Below are positions 52,663 to 61,977 of a stretch of 64,000 bases of DNA, piece by piece; position 1 is the first letter of the stretch, and each line of letters begins with the position of its first letter. The notes under the pieces are model-generated. The model worked only from the letters and a program-made list of their open reading frames with translations. It had not been told where the DNA came from and made no database searches. The stretch spans positions 1 to 64,000 of the forward strand of contig JADDMT010000021.1 of assembly GCA_021401465.1 (NCBI GenBank), given 5' to 3'. The stretch is from Teratosphaeria epicoccoides (Eukaryota > Ascomycota > Dothideomycetes > Mycosphaerellales > Teratosphaeriaceae). Position numbers and translations under genes: made by a program.

Positions 52663-53897
52663 ATGATGCTAACGTCTTGTAGGTACGTCCTCAAGCGGGT
52701 TGCTGTCAGAGCGCTCGCTCAGCGACCCTCGCGACAGCTATCGATCCTCCGCTCGAGCAGTCGCGTGACACATCACCCAGCGGTCGCCATCAGATCGTTC
52801 CATCAAACGCGGATATGGAGATCGGATGAGGAGTCTAAGAAGGGTGACGAGGCATCGCCAGCGGAAGCTACGACATCGGGCGAGACTGTCGCGACCAAGT
52901 CCAGCGCTACGGAAGAGGCTGAGAAGCCGGTAGTGGCAGAGGAGTCTACTGCAGGATCCGAGGTCGTGGAGGATGCGCAGAGTGCGCCACAGACTAGTGC
53001 TAGTCAAGATGCGGTTTCGGAGTCATCAGGCACGACTTCGGAGCCGCTCGGACAACCAGAGGCAGAGAGTAGCGAGGCGAAGAGTGCGGTGGAGCAGGCG
53101 CAGAAGTCTGCGTCTGGTGCCGCAGAGACTGCTTCTACTGTTGCAGAAAAAGTTCAGAAAACTGCATCATCTGCAGCAGGAGCCGTCAAGGATGCCCTGA
53201 GCGACATTGCGCCTGCGGCTTCAGATGCAGCAGCAGCAGCTTCTCAAGCACTGCCACGCCGCAGAGACGCGGGCCAGACTGCCAATCCACCCAACAAGAT
53301 CCTCTACATCGGCAATCTATTCTTTGAAGTCACAGCTGACGACCTTGAAGGCGAGTTCTCCAGGCTTGGTGAAATCACCAACTCGAGAATTGTCACGGAC
53401 AGCCGGGGTTTGAGTAAAGGCTTCGGATACATTGAGTTTGCGGATCAGAAGACTGCAGATAAGGCAGTGCAGACTATGGATCAGAAGGTGTTCCAGGGCA
53501 GGAGAATGGCAGTTCAGTATCATCTGCCAAAAGAGTCGAGGCCATCGTACAGCAATCAGAATATGAGGGGGAACAGCCCGCCAAGCAAGACCTTGTTCAT
53601 TGGGAATTTGAGCTACCAGATGAGTGATCGGGATCTTAATGGTGAGTAACATTATTCAATTGTGGTTTGGAAACGTAGACTGACTTTATTGCAGACCTCT
53701 TCCGCCAAGTCAAGAATGTTCTTGATGTAAGAGTAGCTATCGACAGGCGATCCGGGCAGCCCCGTGGCTTCGCTCATGCCGACTTTGTGGATGAGCCTGC
53801 TGCTACTGCTGCCAAGGAGATTCTGGAGAAGAAGGTTATTTACGGTCGTCAGCTCAAGATTGATTACAGTGCTAGCAGTAGCACGACACAGATCTAA
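52663..53897 (+). CDS. Two-RRM RNA-binding protein, probably mitochondrial
   Basis: Two exons, 52663-53641 and 53695-53897, give 393 residues. The N-terminus (MMLTSCRYVLKRVAVRALAQ then FHQTRIWRSDEE) is rich in Arg and poor in acids until a likely cleavage site near residue 50, as expected for a mitochondrial presequence. An Ala/Ser/Glu-rich linker (about 50-205) follows, then RRM1 (KILYIGNLFFEVTADD, SKGFGYIEFAD) and RRM2 (KTLFIGNLSYQMSDRD, RGFAHADFVD). The target RNA is unknown. The true start is uncertain: the frame is open to 52408, and GCTAAC...TTGTAG at 52673-52682 could be an intron end, in which case a separate first exon would exist. Confidence 0.82.
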
Positions 53898-54458
53898 GCT
53901 CTCATCGATGTTACGATGTGCACCGATGCATGATCGTCTTGCTTCAGAGTGGAGAACAAAAATTTGGCCGCGAAGATCAAGTGGATTAGGGATTCTTCAC
54001 CGTGCGGAATGGAGTTGTCGCCACCGTGCAGCCCAGGGCGAATCAAGATGAGGTGCACCTTCTGTGATCAAGGCCACAGAGGATGAGTTGTATGAGAGGT
54101 GACGTTGGTTTCACTTGTGTAGGTAGTTAGATGTAATATAGCAGAGCAGAGTGGCGGAGACGATACCATCAGACTCCTCTCATCGCCGGCGGCTCAACGC
54201 CCAGATTGGTATGGCAAGAGGCTAGTCAATTCTGCATCAGGCCTTCACGTCGAACGCTCGCGAATCGAATGTTTCACTGCTCGCGTGACGCTCGGCATGT
54301 GAAAGCGGCTGACTCGTGCAGGCGCGGCTCAGAAACCGACCTCGGCTCTGTGCTTACATCTGAAGGTATCACGGCGGCACCTGAAAGACTGCTCTTGATT
54401 TTTCAACGCGAGAACAATAAACGAATCGAAACTTTCTAAGTGCACAGACTGGTACAGA
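53898..54458. other. Intergenic, upstream of PEX5
   Basis: About 560 bases between tandem plus-strand genes. Nothing recognisable; it should hold the terminator of the RRM gene and the PEX5 promoter. Confidence 0.5.
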
Positions 54459-56590
54459 ATGTCATTCCTCGGCGGTCCAGAGTGTAGCACCGGCTCAAAT
54501 CCGCTTGCACAGTTTCAGAAGCAGACTTCAGTCGACACATCGTTACAACGGGATCGTTTGACGCAGAGAGGCGGACCACAGTTGAATGGATTCAGGAGTC
54601 ATCAAGGTCTGCCCGAGGATGCCATCTTCCAGGATTTCCAGCACCAAAGTCCGCAGCTAGGTGGCGAGCTGCCGGCGGAGGCATTGCATCTTGAGCAGTT
54701 GAGGCGGGAGCAGGAGCACTTGGAGAGGACGGGTGGAGGTAGAGGCGGCGGCAGCGGCAATGGATGGGCAGGCGAGTTTGCGCAGCAGCCACCGCTGCAA
54801 TTTGCGCCACAGGAGGACAAGAATGCCTTCAGCGCCCAGGACTTTGCACAATTCCGCCAGAACCAGATGAGCCCGATTCAGCGTAATCAAGCGGCGTTAC
54901 CAACGTTCTCGAATCAGTCAGCGTATCGGTCACACATGTACGGCAGCAACTTTGGTGGAGATTTCGGCATGCGGAGGCCAATGTTTCAGAGTCAGTTCAA
55001 CCAGTTTGGTGGTATGCCACAGCAAGAGCAGTATTTTGGGAAGGGCAAGGGCAGGATACAAGAGCTGAGCGACACAGACTGGGAGAAGCAGTTTGAGGAA
55101 CTGAGTACTGTCGACAAGGAGGGCGAGGTTGAAGAGCTGGATCGTGATGCCGAAGCTGCCATCGAGAGGGAGCTGAATCAAATGGACGAGTAAGTATACG
55201 TCTTTCTCACGATGCGTGCGGATGATAATCGGGCTACAGCGAAGACATGATCTTCGAGGACTTTGAGAGGATATGGAACAGTGTATGGACGAAGACTGAC
55301 GAAGACAGGCGAATGCTGAACGAAGAAGAGATGGCGGCACATCTCGCCGACGAGTACGACCAGTGGAAGGATTTCGACGGTATGTCCCACGACTTCGATG
55401 GCTTGGGGACACATGACTACTCGCGGCCCGATTTCTCGAGTTACCTGTTTGAGGAAAATAATTTGTTCAAGGATGTGCCGAATGCATATGAGGAAGGGCA
55501 GAAGATTTTGCAAGAAGGTGGCAACCTCTCACTTGCTGCTTTGGCCTTTGAGGCAGCAGTGCAGAAGGAGCCGGAGTTTGTCGACGCGTGGGTTGCGCTC
55601 GGCAAAGCACAAGCACAGAATGAGAAGGAGAGTCCGGCGATACGCGCGCTTGAACAGGCGCTCAAGATGGATCCGCATAATCTCGATGCGCTTATGGGCT
55701 TGTCGGTGAGCTATACGAATGAAGGCTACGACTCTCTTGCGTACCGTACGTTGGAGAGATGGGTAGGTGTCAAGTACCCGCAGCTAGGCATCACCCCGCG
55801 TGGTCTAGAAGAGTCGGCGCAAGCTGAAGAGGAGATGGGCTTCACGGATCGCCACATTCTGCACGAGAAGGTCACCAACCTCTTCCTCGAGGCTGCACAG
55901 ATGAATCCGGAGGGCGCTGAGGTAGATGTTGATGTCCAGGTCGGTCTGGGTGTGTTGTTCTATGGTTCTGAGGACTACGAGAAGGCGATTGACTGCTTCA
56001 ATGCGGCGCTCAACTCGCAGCAGCATGGCTCGCTAAAGCGGGAGGGTGAGGAGCATCTGCTGTGGAATAGACTTGGTGCGACACTGGCGAATAGCAATCA
56101 TTCTGAGGAAGCTATTGAAGCTTATACGCGTGCTTTGGAACTGAGGCCGAACTTTGTGAGGGCGAGGTACAATCTGGGTGTGTCGTGTATCAACCTTGGC
56201 GTAAGTGCAGACTTCTTGACTGAGTTTGCACTTCGCATTGGCTAACAGATCATTCTTGCAGGTCCACGAGCAAGCCGCTGGCCACCTACTTGGCGCGCTC
56301 TCCATGCACCGCGTAATCGAGAGCGAAGGTCGTCAAAAGGCAGCCGAGTTGTTGCGTGATGGCAACGGCAACGCCGTGGATGATGCTGTTGTCGAAGGTA
56401 CGCATGGGCCTTCACAATCGATATTCCGATAACCGGCTGACATCTCCCAGGCCTGCTGCAGCAAAATCAATCCACGAACCTATACGATACGCTCAGGCGC
56501 GTCTTTACCCAGATGGGCAGGCGTGACTTGGCAGAATCTGTTGGACCCGACATGAATCTTGACAATCTTCGAGGACAATTTGACTTCTAG
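54459..56590 (+). CDS. PEX5: Peroxisomal PTS1 import receptor Pex5
   Basis: Cycling receptor that binds C-terminal SKL-type signals and carries matrix proteins into peroxisomes. Four exons, 54459-55189, 55240-56200, 56262-56397 and 56451-56590, give 655 residues. The N-terminus has the conserved cysteine (GGPECSTGSNPL, Cys9) that is monoubiquitinated in export, and WxxxF/Y motifs that bind Pex13/Pex14 (WAGEF, WEKQF). The C-terminal half is a TPR array: AALAFEAAVQKEPEFVDAW, AIRALEQALKMDPHNLDAL, GVLFYGSEDYEKAIDCFNAA, AIEAYTRALELRPNFVRARY. Exon joints all fall inside conserved TPR sequence and keep frame. Confidence 0.96.
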
Positions 56591-57607
56591 GATGGGTCTG
56601 TGACTGGTAACAGGACTGTGCCTCGAGATGGCATCTCGAGCGCTCCGGATGCTCCACCAGGTGGTACAACTCTGCTGGACGTTGACGGCACCCGCAGGCC
56701 GATGGGTAGGCTCCAGAGACTTCAAATGTACCTACAGATCAAGCGCAGAGGCGATGATCGTGATGCGGGCTATCTGGCCGAGTTGGCTAGGTCGCTTGAA
56801 GACGACGAGAGACACGTTCAGGGCGAGCTCGGCGATGTCTTTACTCCCCGTTGGCGAAAAGTCTAGGGCTCGAGAATGGGCAGAGCGGCCGTCATGCCGA
56901 TTTCCAGACCGAGTTCTGCTGAGCTGCTCGAGCAAGGACCGAGGTGTGTTGCTGAAAGGCGCGAGACAACGGGACTCGGAGGTGCGTTGGAGAAAGGTAG
57001 AGGGGGACAAGTAGTCTTTAGGCACGATTGGCTGTGCCTATTTCTGAGCAGAGTATGACTTGTAATCCAGGTCCAAAGGAGCCAACAAATTTCAGGCACG
57101 ATTGCCGGTACGCACTTGCCAGGACAGCATAAGTTCCAGGCCGACTCTATAGCCATCAAGAAGCGTGTCTTGAGCTCTGAATTTTAGTTGCTTCGACTGA
57201 TACAGATGTTTTCGAGACTACAAGTAGTGCGCACTGCAGTCACAGTACGGCTGTGGTTTGCTCGGCGCTTACAAATAACAGCGGTGCCGTGGAAATGATC
57301 GTTATCTGGTTTGAGGGGATGCGTATGACGGAGAAGTCCGTAGGGGCACCTAGCCGAAGGATACTACATTATAAATTATTGTATAATAATGAGACGAGCA
57401 AGGATGTGAGACTTGAAGACGCGATCTCGAAACCTTGTCCTCGCTCGTCATTTTTGCACAAAATCGAATTTTACCCTTCGCCCAGAAGTACATGTAGCTG
57501 TCAATGTCCACCACGTTGCCTTTGCAAATATCATGCCGTCGCCTAGTCCACTCATTACGGTGCAGCTGTCTGCCGGAAGGTAAGGTACGAATTGGCGCAA
57601 CTCCACA
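56591..57607. other. Intergenic region
   Basis: About 1 kb between PEX5 and the MFS permease. Short open frames on both strands have no recognisable content. An AT-rich patch at about 57363-57395 (ATTATAAATTATTGTATAAT) contains inverted ATTAT/ATAAT halves and is the most AT-rich spot around; it may be part of the permease promoter. Confidence 0.5.
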
Positions 57608-59113
57608 ATGGCCGCAGCTTCTTCCCACGTCTCACAAAGCACCTCCACAATTGGACATCACGTCAATGGCAAAGTTCCATCGGTCACGGTGCAAGATGAG
57701 GGATGCGTATCTGATGGAGGCCTTACTGGGGTCGGCGGTGGCGTTGGTGATCTTGAAGAACACGAGCTGGAGCGCCGATTACGGTGGAAGGTGGACCTAC
57801 GACTCTGCACAATTGCTGGCATATTATGCTCTTTGAACCTACTGGACTCAGGCGTCATCTCGTCGGCCTCGGTGACATCAATGATATCTGACCTGGACCT
57901 TACGGGCAACCGCTTCTCTGTCGCCATCTACATCTTCACAATAGCAACCATTGCCTTCCAGTTGCCGTCAACAATCGCAGTCAGGACTTTTGGGCCGAAG
58001 GTCTGGTTCGCTGCGATCACGACTGCTTTTGGCTTGATAACGATGTGTACCGCTTTTATCAATACCTGGAAGGAGATGATGGCACTGAGAGTGCTGCTCG
58101 GTATGGCGATGAGTGGAATCTATCCGGGCCTGAGCTATCTTATTTCTGCTTGGTACCTACGGAGCGAGCAACAGACACGATTTGCACTCATGCAATCTGG
58201 CGAAGTAACAATACTAGCGACTGGCAGTATTGTCAATTTCGGTCTCAATCAGCTTCATGGCAGCGCTGGCCTCGCTGGCTGGCGTTGGATGTTCTTGGTC
58301 CAAGGCCTCATTACGATCGTGCTAGGCGGCGTGACCTACTTCTGGATCGTCGATTTCCCGGACCAAGCTGAGAGGAGTTTCTGGTTTCTGACTGCAGAAG
58401 AGCAGGCACTTGCTGTCTCGCGAATCCAGAAGGATCGTATGGACGCAGACATCGAGCCCTTCACATGGGCCAGAGTGCTGATCCATGCAAAAGATCTCAA
58501 GGTATACGCCTTCTCGGTGCTGATCTTCATGACGAATCTCGTCACGACGGCTTTGGCCTACTTCCTGCCCATCATCCTCCAAAACGGTATGGGCTTCGGA
58601 GAGAATGCTTCCATCGTCTTGTCCGCGCCGCCCTACTACTGGGCCGTGGTACCGGTCATGATATCTTCACTGATCGGCGATCGATGGCGAGTACGTGCTC
58701 CAGTCGTCGCATTCAATTCCATCTGCATCATCGTTGGTTTCTGCCTGTTAGGCTTTGTGGAACATGTCGCAGCTCGCTACATCGGCGCCTTTTTAGCCAC
58801 TGGTGCATATGTGAGCAATTGGGCAGCGATCACTGCTTACTACCAAAACAATATCGCTGGACAATGGAAGCGCGTTTATACAGCTGCTCTCGTCACGGCA
58901 ATGAGCGGTGCTGGTGCGGTATCTGGAAGTTACATCGTGAAGCAGAACGAGGCGCCGTGGTACTCTACTGCCGTGTGGCTGTCGATCGGGTCACAAATAC
59001 TGATCATTGCGATCGTTGCTGCATTGTCAGCCTACTTCTGGTGGGCAAACAAGATGCAGTCGGAGGGGAAGGCAACATTGGAGCGCACGGAAGGCTTCAG
59101 ATATACCATCTAA
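57608..59113 (+). CDS. MFS permease, anion:cation symporter (ACS) family
   Basis: Plasma-membrane transporter of the major facilitator superfamily, related to fungal allantoate/nicotinate-type permeases; the substrate cannot be named. Intronless, 501 residues with about 12 membrane spans, for example LCTIAGILCSLNLLDSGVIS (TM1), ALRVLLGMAMSGIYPGLSYL (TM4) and WMFLVQGLITIVLGGVTYFW (TM6). The loop WYLRSEQQTRFALMQSG and the WRWMFLVQG motif are typical of the ACS family. TM1 has LDSGVIS where many relatives have an LDRxNIG-like motif, so its specificity may differ. The N-terminal 60 residues are cytosolic and Gly-rich (GGLTGVGGGVGDLEEHE). Confidence 0.9.
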   Translation: MAAASSHVSQSTSTIGHHVNGKVPSVTVQDEGCVSDGGLTGVGGGVGDLEEHELERRLRWKVDLRLCTIAGILCSLNLLDSGVISSASVTSMISDLDLTGNRFSVAIYIFTIATIAFQLPSTIAVRTFGPKVWFAAITTAFGLITMCTAFINTWKEMMALRVLLGMAMSGIYPGLSYLISAWYLRSEQQTRFALMQSGEVTILATGSIVNFGLNQLHGSAGLAGWRWMFLVQGLITIVLGGVTYFWIVDFPDQAERSFWFLTAEEQALAVSRIQKDRMDADIEPFTWARVLIHAKDLKVYAFSVLIFMTNLVTTALAYFLPIILQNGMGFGENASIVLSAPPYYWAVVPVMISSLIGDRWRVRAPVVAFNSICIIVGFCLLGFVEHVAARYIGAFLATGAYVSNWAAITAYYQNNIAGQWKRVYTAALVTAMSGAGAVSGSYIVKQNEAPWYSTAVWLSIGSQILIIAIVAALSAYFWWANKMQSEGKATLERTEGFRYTI

Positions 59114-59883
59114 ATCTACTGCGGATGAATTTTACCACGATTTACGGTCCACAACCTACCCTCCACTTCGAGTGGATGATCCACGCGTCATTACAATGGA
59201 CTCTCGCCAGAAGAAGCTGACCGAGGTCAAATCAGGGTGATTTCGGTCTCGCCGTCTCATGAAAAGTCGTTGCTCGAAGATTCAACCAGTTGATACAGGT
59301 CAGGCTCGAAGATAGCTCCGCATCGACTTGCGAAGCATGTTGATTGCTGCCGTGTAATTCTTGGGGAGCGGGATGGCGAGTTTCTACTTCCATGGGCAAA
59401 CAAACGCCAATCCTATGTGATTGATCTCCACTCGCGCGGTCTCCTTGGATGGCCGTTGAATCCGATCAGGCCACGACGCTGGCCCAAAGACAGCAGCACA
59501 AGTGGCAAGGCGAGCTGCATTGTGCCCTGGATACTCTGAAGAAAGCGTGGGAGCATTGTGGGGGTTACTCAGACAATAATATTGGACCACTCACGTGAAT
59601 GTGAGCCGCTGGCGCCTCACGCTCTCTGATACCGTTTTGGGTGATTAGTTGGCATGGTAACGCTGTCGCCTTATAATCTGTTCGTCCTCAGACATCTCTT
59701 CCAGTGCATCTAAGACATCATGCCCCGAGCCTGCACAGTCACGAATTCAAACGGAATCCTCTAGTCAACACGAGAACAATAGCAAACCAAGCAAAATCAC
59801 GCCGGCGGACTGGCTGTGCGTCCAAATTCTTTGCTGCCAAACCGGCGACATTACAGTACTCCATCGCCGAGCAGCAGTAAGGC
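59114..59883. other. Intergenic region
   Basis: About 770 bases between two plus-strand genes. No gene recognised. A 5' exon of the following hypothetical gene could lie here, since coding-like sequence (ORF at 59816-60040 in another frame) overlaps its start. Confidence 0.45.
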
Positions 59884-61737
59884 ATGGAGAAGTCAGACCG
59901 GCAGTGCGAACGGCCCCATCAGGTGGATGGGCGCGGGCGAAACGATCAAGCCTCGTCCAGGCCATCAACCTTGCAAGCTCCAGCGAACACTCCCTCAGCT
60001 AACTCGGTTAAACCATCTTCTACGCCCGCGCATGGCTTGAAAGCTGGCTCGCAGCGTCGTCTGGCGCAACCACAGGAAGCGCCTCCAGCGAGAAGAGGAC
60101 CTGGACGCCCGCAAGAACCCGAGGCCGCTGATAAGCAGGCCAGCACATCTTCTGCGAATCTACTACAGTCAGCATTTAACCCATATGACTTGTCCCGCCA
60201 ACGTTCGGCTGCCCAACCAATGGTCTTATCAAGCACTGCTCCACTTACGGTTCAGCATGGCCCAATACCAACTCGATATCAATCGGTGCCGATGGCGCCT
60301 CCTCAAGTCCGTTATCTGATGCATCCACAGCATCAGCAGCAGCTGCTTCCATTTCAAGGGCCCAGCTTGGGCACAGCATATTCTCCAAAACGGCCTTTGG
60401 TACCTCTCGGACAGCAGTCTGGACAGCTCCACGGCTTCCTTGTACCAACGCATTACCAGACAGTGCCTCAGCAAGGACCCCAGCCCACTGCAAATACCAC
60501 GCATGACGGGCGGCGCAACGTATTCGCACTTGGCAGACCAATACATGACCTTGCACCAAACGAGCGTGGGTTGGGTATGTTCAGTCCCAATAGGAGGCAG
60601 CGCCCCGCTCAGAATCGGCACGCCCGGACTGTGCAGAACGAGCAGATGCCCCCGCCGCTACCACGCGCTCAGCCACCGGTACCACTCCACCGAGGAGTAC
60701 TCAGTGCCTATACCCCCGGTTTGACTGATCGCGGCTCCAAGCGAGCTTTCCACCGGGCAGAGGCGCCACGTGAGTCCAAGATCGAGGATGGTGGTCGTGG
60801 TATGCGGCTTCGTAAATCCGAATGGGGTCAGGGAAGCCAACTGCGCACGGATGCCATCGACCAAGTCGAGCAAATGAAACGAAGACACCGCAACGACGCA
60901 AATTTTCAGCAGTTTCGGAATGAGCTGTTCGCTATCGCTGCTCGCGAGCGCGCCGCAAAAGGCACCCCCTCCTTCGAACATGCTCACGAGGAAATGCTGT
61001 TCGAGCTTCAACAGGCGGAAGACAGAGAGAAGCCTCACATGCCGCGACCAGATCCAGCGCCACATCAAACGCCTCCATCTCGTAGCCGTCGTCGCGCGCC
61101 AGGCTGGGGCGCCAAAGAAGACCCCTTCGGCAGAGAATTGGAGCCGTTTGACTTGAGCGGACTGGATCAGGATACGGCGCTGAATTGCTTGACGCCGCCA
61201 GAGAGAAGTTTGGTCCCGCAGATGTGGAGTGGAAATGGGAGGGTCAGGAGGAGCGTTGCTGCTGACAGGCAGGGTGAGTCAACCCTTGTGCTTTATACCA
61301 AGTGCGGACATTTCGCTGACATGTTTGCAGCGGAAGCAGATGACGAGAAGGATGAGTGCGAGGATAATGATGGTGATAAGGATGATGAGGACGATGATTA
61401 TGGTGATGAGGGCGATGATTATGGTGATGAGGACGACGATTATGGTGATGAGGACGATGATGAAGATGAGGACAACGACCGCGGCGACTACCTGCATGCA
61501 CAGACGCTGGCCGAGCTCAGGAGAGCGGCGTCGACGAACCGCTCGAACTCGTCAAGCTACCACTCATACGCCACAGGCTCACCTAGACCCCGCACAGGAG
61601 CGGACCCTTCCACACCAGCAGTCCCTCCCCATTCGGCTCTGAAGCAGCCGGCAGCGGCGGGGACGGGCGGAAGGCCAGGCGGAAGCGGTAAGAAGCGCGT
61701 TCGTTTCGGGCAGGGTACTAAAACAGAAGATGCATGA
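59884..61737 (+). CDS. Hypothetical disordered protein with acidic Gly-Asp-Tyr repeats
   Basis: About 598-617 residues, mostly low complexity; no family recognised. Seen: a weak AT-hook-like GPGRPQ core near residue 75, Gln/Pro-rich central sequence, a predicted helical segment (QVEQMKRRHRNDANFQQFRN, then EMLFELQQAEDREK) near 325-395, and an acidic repeat in which YGDE recurs three times near 500-525. A likely intron at 61274-61330 (GTGAGT...CTGAC...TTTGCAG, 57 nt) removes 19 codons without changing frame. The basic end GKKRVRFGQGTK is an RVxF-like motif that could dock protein phosphatase 1. The start at 59884 is uncertain. Converges with PSO2. Confidence 0.6.
   Translation: MEKSDRQCERPHQVDGRGRNDQASSRPSTLQAPANTPSANSVKPSSTPAHGLKAGSQRRLAQPQEAPPARRGPGRPQEPEAADKQASTSSANLLQSAFNPYDLSRQRSAAQPMVLSSTAPLTVQHGPIPTRYQSVPMAPPQVRYLMHPQHQQQLLPFQGPSLGTAYSPKRPLVPLGQQSGQLHGFLVPTHYQTVPQQGPQPTANTTHDGRRNVFALGRPIHDLAPNERGLGMFSPNRRQRPAQNRHARTVQNEQMPPPLPRAQPPVPLHRGVLSAYTPGLTDRGSKRAFHRAEAPRESKIEDGGRGMRLRKSEWGQGSQLRTDAIDQVEQMKRRHRNDANFQQFRNELFAIAARERAAKGTPSFEHAHEEMLFELQQAEDREKPHMPRPDPAPHQTPPSRSRRRAPGWGAKEDPFGRELEPFDLSGLDQDTALNCLTPPERSLVPQMWSGNGRVRRSVAADRQGESTLVLYTKCGHFADMFAAEADDEKDECEDNDGDKDDEDDDYGDEGDDYGDEDDDYGDEDDDEDEDNDRGDYLHAQTLAELRRAASTNRSNSSSYHSYATGSPRPRTGADPSTPAVPPHSALKQPAAAGTGGRPGGSGKKRVRFGQGTKTEDA
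61370..61470 (+). repeat. Imperfect tandem repeat coding acidic DDDYGDE units
   Basis: A unit of about 24 bases (GATGATTATGGTGATGAGG-like) recurs three times with few changes, inside the hypothetical gene. It encodes DDDYGDE/GDDYGDE. Confidence 0.85.
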
Positions 61738-61977
61738 CGTGCTGAGGTTGAGTTGCACTTCAGAAGCCGGCGAGTCATCATGGTTGAGAAGGATTGCGGG
61801 TGTGTGGACTGAGTAGACTGAGCAGCATCGATATCTCGGGCCGGCGTTGAATGCGATGTAGTACACAACAAGTGCGACGCAATTGATGGCCACGATTTAT
61901 ATCGTCCTACATGCTTGATCATCTCCATCTCCCAACAAATGCCCAATGGCAAGCTCCAATGCATCGTCCAGCAATGG

